Counted from the first letter of the stretch, positions 11,208 to 22,697 are shown. The stretch: DNA of 64,000 nt from Prionace glauca (GCA_037974335.1 CM075760.1:6321432-6385431), one strand, 5' to 3'. Made by a program: numbers and translations. Notes: generated by a model from the sequence alone, not told the origin.

Positions 11208-11580
11208 ACCTGAGAGGGAATTCAACAACTTCCATCATAACCTGAAGGTCAGTATCTGTTTTCAGTATAATATTAACGGCAGTGATCAGAACCAAATCAC
11301 AAACTGCTTCTGAGAAACCTAACATAAAGAAAAATAAACATTGAACCGCGCAAACCCACAGATGTAACTGGCTGAACTTTTCACTCTGTTTATATTTGCT
11401 ATTAACAGGCTTCAGCAATGACAGACCTGGATATAATGATCATTTTACTATTTCTGATACTTGGAGGAGGTGTTTCTAGATTGTGTTTTGTAAACAGCTG
11501 CATAAATTGTAAATTACATCAGGAATACGGGTCTATTTGAAGTAAATATTGAGCGGCAGTACTGAACAGAGAGTGAGTGC

Positions 11581-11608
11581 AGTTTTTGTGCGGGTGTGTG
11601 TCACTGTG
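11581..11608 (+). promoter_or_regulatory. D1 5' recombination signal, 12-bp spacer
   Basis: Nonamer AGTTTTTGT (11581-11589), 12-base spacer, heptamer CACTGTG (11602-11608), oriented for joining to V. Confidence 0.92.
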
Positions 11609-11622
11609 ATGCTACAGGGGGT
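11609..11622 (+). CDS. IgH diversity segment D1
   Basis: A 14-base segment, ATGCTACAGGGGGT, lies exactly between two recombination signals. It contributes to CDR3 in any of three frames (for example MLQG, CYRG). It lies 0.4 kb downstream of VH. Confidence 0.92.
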
Positions 11623-11660
11623 CACAGTGCTGAGCACAGCGACATCCTCATACAAAAACC
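11623..11660 (+). promoter_or_regulatory. D1 3' recombination signal, 22-bp spacer
   Basis: Heptamer CACAGTG (11623-11629), 22-base spacer, nonamer ACAAAAACC (11652-11660). The long spacer lets D1 join D2 (12-spacer) in cis, giving the V-D-D-J junctions known from shark IgM. Confidence 0.92.
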
Positions 11661-11972
11661 TCAGGGAAAGAGATTGTTCAAATTGGTAATCAGTACCACA
11701 GCAGGATTTCCAAAGTAAACGAGGCTTCAAAGAAATAATGTGTGGATGTAATATTAGTTTGTGATTAGGTATAAAACTGTTCCATAAAATCGATATTGAC
11801 CGACATGCTAAATCTACACGGAGAGTTTAAAAGCAATCCGACACCCTTTCTAAATATAATGACCAGGTCAAGCTGAAATAACTCACTCATTCGCTCTTGG
11901 ATAAGGCAGAATCAGATATTTGAGAGAGCAGTGAAATTAAATTTCTGTATTTTACAGTTAGCAGGCTGGAAC

Positions 11973-12000
11973 AGTATTTGACATGCTGTGTCTCACTGTG
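11973..12000 (+). promoter_or_regulatory. D2 5' recombination signal, 12-bp spacer
   Basis: Nonamer AGTATTTGA (11973-11981), weak against GGTTTTTGT, then a 12-base spacer and a perfect heptamer CACTGTG (11994-12000). Confidence 0.88.
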
Positions 12001-12012
12001 GTAACTGGATGG
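12001..12012 (+). CDS. IgH diversity segment D2
   Basis: A 12-base segment, GTAACTGGATGG, lies between two 12-spacer signals. It contributes to CDR3. It is spaced 0.38 kb from D1 and 0.36 kb from J's signal, the regular pitch of shark clusters. Confidence 0.88.
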
Positions 12013-12040
12013 CACAACAGTTACTGTCAATACAAAAACC
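12013..12040 (+). promoter_or_regulatory. D2 3' recombination signal, 12-bp spacer
   Basis: Heptamer CACAACA (12013-12019), which keeps the essential CAC, a 12-base spacer and nonamer ACAAAAACC (12032-12040). It pairs with the 23-spacer signal of J. Confidence 0.88.
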
Positions 12041-12369
12041 CCTCAGCGCTAATTGACTGAGTCTGGGTCAGTGCTCTGTTTTACAATCCAGCATTATTTG
12101 CAGTGTTGTATTATTTATGTCCTAGCACTATACGAATAGCGAGAATTAAGATGGAAAATTTATGATAACAATTTGATTCTCAGTTAGTGTTTTCAATAAC
12201 TTGATCATGTGATCCTCTTCGAAATATAAAACATTAAGGTTATTTATGTTGAGCGAACGGTATCCACCAGGATAGTAATAATTTCATGAAAAATGCAGTG
12301 ATTTACTTTCCCTCTGGCTTGTGATTTTATTTAAATACTGGTGGATTTTTGTCCATTTTGTGCACGGAT

Positions 12370-12408
12370 GGTTATTATATGGCCCATCCTAGAGAATGTG
12401 ACGCTGTG
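12370..12408 (+). promoter_or_regulatory. JH recombination signal, 23-bp spacer
   Basis: Nonamer GGTTATTAT (12370-12378), 23-base spacer, heptamer CGCTGTG (12402-12408). Both elements are non-ideal, but the spacing is exact and the coding end falls correctly. Confidence 0.82.
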
Positions 12409-12455
12409 ACACTATGGCTACTGGGGACAAGGGACCATGATGACGGTGACTGCAG
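12409..12455 (+). CDS. IgH joining segment (JH)
   Basis: It reads (D)HYGYWGQGTMMTVTA with the invariant WGQG motif, then donor GTAAG at 12456. The exon ends in phase 1 (GCA G), matching CH1, which begins CG ACA, to give VTA-ATPSAP across the splice. It provides framework 4. Confidence 0.95.
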
Positions 12456-12639
12456 GTAAGAAACATGTATTTATTTAGCCAGTGTTTTATTTGAGTTTTT
12501 GTTTTATATTTTTCTCGATGTTATTAATTCATTTGTTCCCTGAAATATGGTTTGGTGGATTCCGTGCTGAAAATCTTTACAATGTTTCATTTGATTCTGC
12601 TTAATATGGGGGTTAGAGAATTCTACTGTTAATTGATAA

Positions 12640-14510
12640 AAGGTAATACTGAGTGATTCAGTCTCTTGTTATGATTTGGTGCTTATCTGCTGAGGACAGT
12701 GTGAGGCTGGGTTACTTTAAATGCCTTCCTTTCGTTAAAAAGTTCGGCGTTTCTGTAATGTTTAATCTCGGTGAAATCTCGTGGCTGCGAGTTGCACCAT
12801 CTACTCCACAAGTATTTGAAATCTAACCCAATCTTAACAAAATGTGTTAAACTGTCTGCATTAATGCTATGAACGTGTTCGGCTTAATCACAATGCTGGT
12901 TTTGTTATGTTATTATTGTGCTCAGTTTAATTATTAGTTACTTTGGTTATGGGCGGATTGGCTGGATTTTAAATTGAGATTTTCTGCCAATGTGAAACTT
13001 GATTCTGTTGAAACTGTTTGTAGAATTGAGCTGTTTCTGCATGAACCGGGGTTCAGTCCCTCAGTGATGTATTTTTCTGTTGAGGAGATAGTCTGTCTGG
13101 GTGACTTTAAGAAGTAAAAATTGTGAAATGGTTTGACGATCCTGCATTGTTCACACTCCGTGATACTGAGCTGTTAAACACTTTGTGATTGAATCCAGAG
13201 TCTGCGGGTTTTTAACCATTTGACGTGTGCCTGCACAGAGAAATCAGGCAGGGTTTATTGCATTTGTATTTTTTTTAATCGGAACTGATAGTTGCTGGTT
13301 AAATCAAACCACGGTTTACGCCACTCGTCCAAAACACAGTTTGCCACTGCATTCACAATTTGGAGTATGTTCAATGTTTTACCTGATGGCTGCAGGTAAA
13401 TGTATAAATATGTTTGAAATCTGTTTGAAATATGACCCAATATGAATAGAATGTGGTAAAGTTTCAATGTTAATTTGTTGGATATATTTCACCTCCTCAC
13501 AATGCTATTGCTGTTATTCCAGACTTCTGTTTAGTTTAGTCATTCATACATTTGGTGACGAGCTTGTTTGCCGAATTAGATATTGAGATTTTCTTGCGAT
13601 GATTTTTTTTATTTTACTGAATGGCTACATTCAACAGATTCATTCCCTCAGTGATGTGTTTTGATGTGTTTCTATTGAGGAGGTTCTGCGGTTCGGTCGC
13701 TATGAATGTTAAAATGTGTGCAATGGTTTGGTGTTTCGGCGTTGTTTCAGCTGGGTGGCACTGAGCAGTTACATGTTTTCTGGTTGAATGCAAACAATCC
13801 TTGAGTTTGAAAAACCTTGCAGGGAGAAAATAAGCAGGTTTTGGAAAATAAAACTAATTACAGCATTTTTAATTAAAGTTAAACTAACATTTGCAAATTA
13901 AAATAAATCAAAGCGTACAACGTCCATTGGGACACTAAGTCGTTGCTGCAACTACAAACTTCTCATTAACAAATTTAATCGTAAAATTAATATAAATTAA
14001 ATATTTTTAAATCGGTAATATAACTCCATGTTCACCAAAGATTATTTTATATTAATACCATTATTCATTAATCCCTCCTAATAGTTCTGCTGTACTTTGC
14101 ACACAACTAACATGACCAGAAACGTTTTTAGGCTGGAAATATTTTGTGATAGTACAGGAAACTGTTTCAATGACACCAATCTATTGTTGTTCAATCTGTT
14201 TCCACAGCAGTGCTCAGTTCATCAAGATACTTTGCATTAATTGTTATATCCCAATGAAGTTCGCTTTCACTTAAATAGGAATTTTAGAGAATAAGACGTG
14301 ACTATTTGGTATTTTTGTGTCCGATTATTACATTCTTTCTGTGGAGGCACAGCATTCCTTCCAATTCATTTGTAGTTGGATGACAAGGCAGTTAATCACT
14401 AATGTCATCTCAAAATTTTTGAAATGGTTTGATGTTTCTCAATTGCTTCTGTATTTTTTGAGCACCGTGCACTTGAGCGATTACACTTTTTTCCAGCTAA
14501 ATTAACAAAA
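12640..14510 (+). repeat. Degenerate internal duplications in the J-CH1 intron
   Basis: Four related blocks are seen at about 12640-12800, 13040-13240, 13640-13810 and 14320-14500. Shared phrases include CCCTCAGTGATGT (13056, 13646), AATGGTTTG-like GAAATGGTTTGA (13126, 13724, 14420) and an 'ACTGAGCRGTTA' phrase near the end (13165, 13762, 14465). Spacing is irregular (about 0.4-0.7 kb) and divergence is high. No exon was recognised. Confidence 0.6.
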
Positions 14511-14529
14511 AAAAACAAACTCCATTTAA

Positions 14530-16210
14530 AAATTATTTTCAGGATAAAACAAACAAGTATCAAAAATAAATGCATGCCAGGGCATTTTAGACATGTTAAC
14601 TAATAGTTGCAGATTAAAATAAAACATGAATTATAATTCTTACTGCGTCACTATATCTCTGTTGGGGACATTACACTACCCTGAATCTGTTACATTAGAT
14701 GTGCTCATTTTCAGAAAAAAAATATATTTTATGCCCAATTTTCTAGATTTAAGAGAGAGGTACAGGTAGTTAAAAGTCGAAGGGAATTTTGAAATTTTTA
14801 TCAGTTTAATTTTAAAATAATTATTGATTCTTTGTTGTAATTTGACAACTGACCACTTCGAATCCCACATTTTGAATAAACTTGACAGAGTGAACACAGT
14901 TCTCTGACAGGTGGAATTCGCTAACACGAAACAATTGTTCAGTTAATGGTGTTTGAATTGTTGTAAGTGTCAACAGAAACTGGATAGAGATTGACAAGTT
15001 AGTACATGAAATTCAAAAAGATTAATTTATATACAAATATTATAATAATATTATAATAGTAATATTTGTTCTACGCTTAATCATAGCATCATGGCTCCAT
15101 TACTGCTGAAAACAGAATAAATGTTGAATAAAGATGAATAAATGACAGGATAGAAGAATCAATTCTATTGGAACATTATGTTTAATTCTTATTAAATATT
15201 AAACTGAATAAAAAGTCTCGACTTATTTTGTGCATCATGTTTCAATGTTGCAGAGGATTTGAATCAATTGTCCTCATTGAATTTTTCACTGTTTTATTCA
15301 GATCTTCTTAAATTAATCAATATTTTCAGTAAGTAAATTATATGGATGGTCCAAATTATTCAATCTAAGAACCAGATTCATCGATCTCAACTGCCAGTTC
15401 GTTACAGCAAATACAAATACAGAAGCACGCATTTTAGCATGTTTGTAGGTTATAATAAGGCATTGGGAGTAAAAGTTGAAATGAAAAATATGACAACGTG
15501 ATTCGATTTTAGCAAATGAATTTCAGATGTCTGAACATTTCCATTCAGTAATTTGAAGTTTATTGTTTAAGATTTTATTGGAACCTAATTACTTCACAAT
15601 GTTCGAGGCAAAGGCAAGTTTTGAATGATTGAAAACTGAATTTATTACGGAGCACAAACCAGTAACAGGAGAACTAACTGCCAATTAACAATAACAAAAT
15701 ATAATATTGGTGCTAATTAATTCAAAACAAAAAACCTTGAATATTGCACTGGTGTACAAAATATCATCCGTTTTCAAGAATATTTAATTGTATCAGAAAT
15801 GAATTCAGAAACAAAACATTTCTTTACTCGGCTCGGCTCAGCTGGATAAAATATTTTGCATTGATTATTGCGTTGACTACATTTAATTAAGAAATTAGTT
15901 CGAATCGTGTAATGGTTTTCAACGTTAATGCTTCCATGTTTGTTTAATTCTTATAATGTTACGGCATCTCTGTGAGGGACATTGGACTGTCCTGAAACTT
16001 ATATTTTTGATTGCTCATTTTCAGCGAAATTACATCTTTACGAGAGGTGATACAGATAGAGGTAAATAATTAAAAGTCAAGGGATTTTTTTTTTCAAATG
16101 AAAATCCGTTTCATTTAAAATAGCTAATTGGTTTTCTGTTGTTGTAAGTTGACCATTGATCAATGAGAATCCAACAGTTTGAATGAAGTTTACAGACTGA
16201 ACAGATAAAC
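14530..16210 (+). repeat. Second internal duplication in the J-CH1 intron
   Basis: The block at 14640-14910 (CACTATATCTCTGTTGGGGACATTACACTACCCTGAA in parts; TTAAAAGTCGAAGGGA; TTTGACAACTGACCA) is repeated at about 15960-16205 (CATCTCTGTGAGGGACATTGG; TTAAAAGTCAAGGGA; GTTGACCATTGATCA), a direct repeat about 1.3 kb apart. The sequence between the copies is AT-rich and unannotated. Confidence 0.65.
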
Positions 16211-16659
16211 CTGCTGGGAACTCGGCTGTTGCACCGTTTGTGTCTGTTCTGTTTCTGTACGCGTGGTCACTGTGTTGGGACCAGGAATCTGTCTGACTGG
16301 TATAAACCTTCTGGCCCCTTCTGCAGTATTTCGGGAACTGAAATTTGATTTATTTCTTCAAGAAACTTGTATCTCTGACAATTGTGACAGTTTGACTTGA
16401 TATTTGACTCAGCTTCTCAGATATGAGACCCCGGAAGCATATTGTGACCATCAGAGAGCAGAAACTTCAAACTGTAGAGGGGAGAATTGGATGATTTTTA
16501 AGCAGTGATGTACCGGCCTTGGGAATGTTCGGTGAACAAATACAAAGTGAGATGTATTATGTTGTGTTCTTTACTACAGCAGCCCCTGAACTGTTTGGTA
16601 TGACAATTGAAGGGTCAAATTCATTTGCATTTTATTTTTAATCTTCTAATGATTAAGAG

Positions 16660-17150
16660 GCTTTGGATGTAGAGGCTTTGGAGAGGGTGCAGAGGAGGTT
16701 TACCAGGATGTTGCCTGGTATGGAGGGGAGATCCTATGAGGAGAGATTGAGAGATTTGGGCTTGTTTTCGCTGGAAAGAAGGCGGCTAAGAGGGGATCTC
16801 ATTGAAACATATAAGATGATTAGAGGTTTAGACAGGGTAGATAGTGAAAGCCTTTTTCCTAGGATGGAGAAAGCTAGCACGAGGGGGCACGATTTTAAAT
16901 TAAGGGGGGGTAGTTATCGGACAGATGTCAGGGGTAGGTTCTTTACCCAGAGGGTGGTGAGGGACTGGAATGCCCTGCCAGCTGCAGTTGTAAATGCACC
17001 TAGTTTGGGGGCGTTTAAGAGATCTGTGGATAGGTTTATGGATGAAAAGGGATTAGTTTAGGCTAGTGGGTCATTGTTTTGTAACTGGTCGGCGCAACAT
17101 CGTGGGCCGAAGGGCCTGTTCTGCGCTGTAATGTTCTATGTTCTATGTTA
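16660..17150 (+). mobile_element. CR1-like LINE 3' fragment
   Basis: This is a 5'-truncated copy carrying the end of ORF2 ([40 protein letters not shown] to the stop at 17059) and the 3' UTR with GGGCCGAAGGGCCTGTTCTGCGCTGTAATG, ending in (TTCTATG)n. The frame is open. It is almost identical to 22820-23307 and to 54575-55059, so it is young. It lies in the J-CH1 intron, sense to IgM. Confidence 0.88.
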
Positions 17151-17224
17151 AAGGCATTTTAAAGTCATTTGCTCGGCCAGAATTTTTAATCTTCCCTAAT
17201 TGTTCCTTGAGAAAGGGTTGATAC

Positions 17225-17490
17225 GAAACATCCTTGAATAACTGCAGCCCATATGCTGCAGGCATCCACCCTGCTGTTAGGCAGGGAGTTCCAGGATTTT
17301 GACCCAACGACTATGAATGAATTGAGATATTGCTTAAGTCAGGATGATGCGTGTTTTGGAGGGAAGCTTACAAGTGATAGCGTTCATTGTGGCTGCTGCC
17401 CTTGTCCTGTTAGGATGCAAATGCGGTGGGTTTGGACAGTGTATTCTATGGAGCGTTGATGAGTTGCTGCAGTGCATGTTGTATATAATA
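17225..17490 (-). mobile_element. Non-LTR element 3' fragment
   Basis: Phrases such as 'CTGCAGCCCATATGCTGCAGG', 'CAGGGAGTTCCAGGATTTTGACCC' and 'TGCTGCCCTTGTCCT' match, in the same order, the region 57600-57830, which is joined there to a reverse-transcriptase tail on the - strand. It is therefore read as an antisense 3' end of that family. Confidence 0.5.
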
Positions 17491-17789
17491 CACACACTGC
17501 TGACACTGCTTGTTAGTGATGGAGAGAGTGAATAAGGTGAATGAGGGGGCGGATAAATGTGTGGGTGAATTTACCCTGGATTGTCTCAAATTTCGTGAAA
17601 TTTTGCAAGTTTCTCTCATTGAGGAAAGAGGAAATTATTTAATTGTGAATGACTTGTGAAAGATTTAAATGTTTTTTCCAGCCATTGGTCCACAGTCTGT
17701 ATTGTGTTCATTTGTCACTCCCACTTACTGTGTCAGTGGGTGAGTATGTGTGGAGTGATTGTGCTTTTCCAGACTGAATCAGCCAGATA

Positions 17790-18409
17790 GAGACTTCCAC
17801 ACATCACACACTCTCACACACATAAATACACACGTACACACTCTCATATTCTCTCACACATGCACACATATATACACACACTTACTTGCTCTCTCATCTG
17901 ACATCTCTCAAACACATTCTCTTTCTCTCATGCTCTACATACTCTCTCTCACTTACAAATAAATACATACACTCGCGCTCTCAATCGTTCTTTCTCACAA
18001 ACATCACCTCTCTCACACGCACACAGTCTCTCCATCTCTGACACACAAACACACATGTATACACAATGTATCGCTCTTAAACACTCCACCTGTAACAGAC
18101 ACATGTTCTCTCAATAATTATTTCACTCATACACACTCACGCATACACCCTATCTATTTTTTACACTTTTTCCTCGCTCACACAAACTCTACCCTCCCTT
18201 CCACACATACACACACACACACACACACATTGCTTCTATCACCCATACACGTTGCACTCATCATTCTCACTCACACACGGTCCCATGCAAACTTACACAC
18301 ACTCATGAGCAGTTTATTTTGCTTTCCAATAGACAGACTGTCCCCTCTTGCAAACACATCTCCCTGGGTCGCACACGTGCAAACACACTCTATCACATAT
18401 AGGCACCTT

Positions 18410-18484
<75 letters not shown>

Positions 18485-18575
18485 ACACACACACACACAT
18501 TCACCCTGCGTCTCTGGCACACAGACCCAAGCACACTCTCACACACTTTCCATCTCACATACGTAAGAGAGACTG
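17790..18575. repeat. CA-rich microsatellite tract
   Basis: Mixed (CA)n and CTCACA repeats, with the purest (CA)n at 18410-18500. Open frames here (TH and CV repeats) are artefacts of the repeat. Confidence 0.95.
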
Positions 18576-18596
18576 TCATTGATACCAAAGAACAGA

Positions 18597-18905
18597 ATCA
18601 TAGGATCCTACAGTAGAGGAGGCCATTCAGCCCATCGAGTCTGCACTAGCAGCAGTCCCACCAATGCCCGATCACCATAACCACATGTATTTACCCTAAC
18701 TAGTCCTCCAGAAACTAAGGGACAATTTAGCACGCCAATCCACTCATCCCGCACATCTTTGGTCTGTGGGAGAAAACAGGAGCACCCAATGAAACCCAAG
18801 CAGACACGGGGTGAACTTGCTAACTCCACACACGATGACACATATTGGGAATTGAACTGTGACTCAGCGGCTCTAATCACTGTGCCACAGCGCCCATCCA
18901 CATTT
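18597..18905 (-). mobile_element. tRNA SINE, antisense
   Basis: It begins AATCATAGGATCCTACAG, passes 'GGACAATTTAGCACGCCAATCCAC' and 'CGCACATCTTTGGTCTGTGG', and ends with an antisense tRNA-like head (GGGAATTGAACTGTG, CACTGTGCCACAGCGCCC). It is nearly full length and in the J-CH1 intron. Confidence 0.75.
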
Positions 18906-18969
18906 CCCCCTCCACCAACTATTCCCGTCCACCCCCCACCCCCCCGCCTCCCACCCCGGTAACATTTGA

Positions 18970-19210
18970 ATGAGGGTGGGGTCGATGTGCCGGAGTAAAA
19001 CTCAAGTCAATCAGTTACAGAGGGAAATTCTTCTCTGCTTGGAATCATATTTAGCACAAAGCAAGGTGGTAATGGTTGTTGACGGTCAAACATCTAAGTT
19101 GAGATATCACTGCAGGAGTTCGGTAGGGGACTGTTCTGGGACCAACAATCTTCTATTGCTTCATCAATGACACATTCCATCCAACATGAGGTCAGAAGTA
19201 GGGATTTCCA
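18970..19210 (+). mobile_element. Non-LTR reverse-transcriptase fragment
   Basis: The + strand reads QLQREILLCLESYLAQ then, after small indels, a degraded 'SVGDCSGTNNLLLLHQ' / 'AACATGAGGTCAGAAGTAGGGA' block that resembles the GxPQGSxLGP..FINDLP region of a LINE. It is decayed. The following 19215-19540 holds nothing recognised. Confidence 0.45.
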
Positions 19211-19539
19211 TGTGTTACACCGGACACAAAGACACAATCAATAAGAAGGGATCTAGCTGAGAATAAATCTGCCTGGCTCCCCAATACTGGTGTAAACTTG
19301 GTGTTTGATTCCTGTGTGACCCTAGTTTTGCTGGAAGCTTCCCTTCCAGCTCCCTCAGTCTGTCTATTTGTTCACTGATCCGTGTTTCTGAAAGAAAGGC
19401 CCCGACATTAAAGCAGCTGCCCGGTGATCTACACTGATTCCTGACTTTACACAGCCCTGTTACTGAAAGCTGATCAATGGAGAGAATCGGGAAAAGATCG
19501 ATGGAGAGGAAGAGGAGGAGGTGGCTCACAGACTCTCTC

Positions 19540-21200
19540 ACCCTCACCCACACTCACTCACTCACCCTCAATCTCTCATCCTCACTCAAACAACTTCACT
19601 CACTCACCCTCACTTACTAACTTTCCCTCACTGACACACTCTCACTCACTCACCCTCATTCACTCACCCTCACTCACTCAACCACAATCACTCACCCACA
19701 GTCACTTATTCTCATTTACGCTTACTCACTCGCCCTCATTCACTCACCCTTGCTCACTCATCCACCCTCACGCACTCGCCCTCAAGCACTCCCCCTCACA
19801 CACTCGCCCTCACACACACTCGCTCTCATGCACTCGCCCTCACGCACTCATCCTCATGCACTCAACCTCATGCACTCAACCTCATGCACTCAACCTCATG
19901 CACTCAACCTCAAGCACTCAAACTCATGCACTCAAACTCAGAAACTCACTGATCCTGATTCACCCTGAGTCACTCACCCTCACACACTCACAATCAGTCA
20001 CTCATATTCGCTCACTCACTCTCATCCATCCTCACTCACCCACAAACACTCATTCAACCTCACTCGTTCAACTTCAATCACACACCCTGCCTCACTCACT
20101 CTCACACCCTGATTGATTCACTCACTCTCACACCCTCAGTCACGCACCCACATTCACTCACTCACTCACACGCACTCACCCTCACGCACTCACCCTCACG
20201 CGCCCTCATTAACTCACTGTCACTCAGCCACCCACACTCATACACCATCACTCACTCAACCTCACTCACTAAACCTCACTCACTGACTTAGACCCTCAGT
20301 CAGTCACCAACATTCATACTCACCTTCATTCACTCATCCTACTAATCCACCTTCACTCACCCAGTCTCACTCACTCTCACTCACTCATTCCACTAATCCA
20401 CCTTCACTCACCCAGTCTCACTCAGTCTCACTCACCCTCACTCACTCACCCCATTCTCTCACACTTACCCACCCTCACTCATCCAGTCTCACTCACTCTC
20501 ACTCGCACTCCCTCAGTCACCTACCCACCCTCAATCAACCAGACTCACCCCCACAAACTCAAGCTCAATGACCCTCTCTCTGTCTCTCTCACTTGCGCCA
20601 CCTCACCCATTCAAACTCACTCAGACTCACGCACTTACATTCACTCACACACCCTCACATCCTCATCATCACTCAACATCACGCATCCTAACTCACAAAT
20701 CCTCAATCACTCGTCCTCATCAAACACCTTCACTCACTCACCCTCACTCTCCCACCCATTCACATTCTCCCTCACACACTCTCACACACCACCCTCAGTA
20801 ACAGACCATGATTCACTCACTCTCACTCCTCACTTACTCAGTTACATTCACTCCCTCACCCTCATTCACTCAATCTCACTCACTTTCACTCACCCACCTC
20901 CACTAACCTTCACATATCTTCACTCACTCTCCCTCATACTTTCAATCTTGCTTACGTACACTCATCCAACCACCTTCACTCACATTCAGCCTCCTCCACT
21001 CACCTACCCTCTCTCACACACCCTCATTTACTCACGGTCTATCACCCTCACCCACACTTATTCACCATCAATCACTCATCATCACTCAAAGAACTTCACC
21101 CACTCACCTTCCGTCACACATACACCATCACTCATCCACTCCCACTCATTTAAACACTCACCCTCACACACTCACATTCTCTCACTCACACTCACTGAAT
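19540..21200. repeat. CTCAC-type minisatellite, 1.65 kb
   Basis: A long, variable array of CACTCACCCTCACTCACTCA-like units, with a local homogeneous run of CATGCACTCAACCT at about 19850-19920. The + strand has almost no G. Frames are open only because the repeat lacks stops. Confidence 0.93.
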
Positions 21201-21204
21201 CTGT

Positions 21205-21975
21205 GTGGTGAGGGTCTGCAACGAGAGAGAAGAAAGATCTCAAGCGGCAGTTTGGTGTTCAAAGGTGGGAGCTGCCCTAGGAGTACAGAGAGCTGGAGGG
21301 AATCGCTGGGGGCTCAGGGCCAGGGGCAGTGACAAAGAGTCAGGGGAGAACAGGAGGCGAGGGAAAGGGCAGAGAGCCGGGGTGGGGGGAGGGCAGAGAG
21401 CCTGGGGAAACAGCAGAGAGCTGGGGGAAGGGCAGAGAGGCGGGGAACAGGGCGGAAAGCCAGGGGAAAGGGTAGAGAGAGAGGGGAAAGGACAGGGAGC
21501 AGGGGAAAAGGCAGAGAGACCAGTGAAAGGGGAGAGAGCTGAAAGAAAGGGCAGAGAGGTGGGGGAAAGGGCAGAAAGACCAGGAAAAGGAGAGAGAACT
21601 AGGAGAAAGGGCGGGGAGGCACGAAAAAGGACACGGAGGCAGCAGAAAGGCCAGAGAGCCGAGGGGAAGGGCAGAGAGCCCAGGGGAAAGGGCAAGAGAG
21701 TCAGGGGGAAAGGTCAGAGAGCCGGGGGAAAGGAGAAAGAGGGGAGGTAGCAGGGACAGAGGGCAGAGAGCTGAGGGAAAGCGGAAGGGGCTGAGGGAAA
21801 GAGCAGAGAGCCGGGGGAGAGGGCACAGAGCTGGAGGGAAGTGTAGAGAACCAGGTGGAAAGACAGAGAGCTGGATAAAAGGGGAAAAGAGCCAACGTGA
21901 AAGGCAGAGAGCCAGTGGAAAGGGCAAAGAGCTGGGGGAAATGGGCAGAGAGCGGGTGACGGATGGGCAGAGTGA
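21205..21975 (+). repeat. Purine/G-rich tandem repeat with GAGCT motifs (switch-like)
   Basis: The + strand is almost all purine, built from variable 18-26-base units of the form GGGCAGAGAGCYGGGGGAAA. I count eight GAGCT pentamers by eye (near 21269, 21289, 21418, 21537, 21768, 21828, 21868, 21928), several followed by GGGG. It lies 1.6 kb upstream of CH1 on the sense strand of the J-CH1 intron, where tetrapod switch regions lie. Composition, motif and position match switch DNA; function is inference. The open frames on both strands are repeat artefacts. Confidence 0.85.
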
Positions 21976-22261
21976 AGGGGTTCAGAATAGAGCTAGCACC
22001 ACAATCAACTCATCTGTAATCTCAGTGAATGATGGAGGAGACTTCAGGGCCCAAATGGGAAACTCTAGGTATTAATGTATGATCCTTCAATTAGTTAATG
22101 TTGGATTTATTTGAATTTATAATCACATTTAGAGTTTCCCGATCATTCAGTAAGTACTCATTCCAGAGGTATTTTTGAAGCAAAGTCACTAATCTCGGTT
22201 TTGTGGAGTGAGAGGCAGTGAGTTGGAGAGAGGAAGGGGCACCAATCAGTTTGAACACAGG

Positions 22262-22400
22262 CAATCTCCAAACTAGTGTGGAGATGCCGGAGTAAGGTTG
22301 GTGTGGGCACAGTAAGGATTTTCACAACACCAGGTTAAAGTCCAACAGGTTTATTTGGAATCACAAGCTGTTGGAGCTCCCTCATCAGGTGAGTGGATAG
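22262..22400 (+). mobile_element. Interspersed shark repeat fragment
   Basis: 'GTGGAGATGCCGGAGTAAGG', 'CACAACACCAGGTTAAAGTCCAACAGG' and 'CATCAGGTGAGTGG' identify a repeat that recurs at 36715-36800. Confidence 0.7.
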
Positions 22401-22697
22401 TCTGAATGAAGGGAGAACTTCTTCATCACAAAGTGTTGTTGTTTGAAAAATAAACAGCGGTTCATCACACACTGCTGTTGTTGAGAAATAAATAGTTGCT
22501 GCAATAATGGAGACAATCGTTGCTGTTCTCTGTTAATCCAATGAATGACATGTCATTGTGAGACTAACAGAATGTGTTTTTTTTCTTCCTAATTTGATAG
22601 AAGTGGAGACAGGGATAGGAGTTTCTACAGAGATGACAATTCTCAAATGATAGAAGTAACATCTCAAAGGCGGATGAAAGATTTAATCGGGAAATAT

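Noticed and set aside
12410-12416. CACTATG as the J heptamer instead of CGCTGTG
   Set aside because: The 23-base spacing to a nonamer (GGTTATTAT) fits only the heptamer at 12402-12408.
18230-18616. Histidine/threonine- and cysteine/valine-rich open frames
   Set aside because: They are translations of (CA)n repeats on the two strands.
21240-21927. Long open frames on both strands (up to 195 residues) in the purine-rich array
   Set aside because: They are low-complexity by-products of a stop-poor tandem repeat, with no domain or start context.
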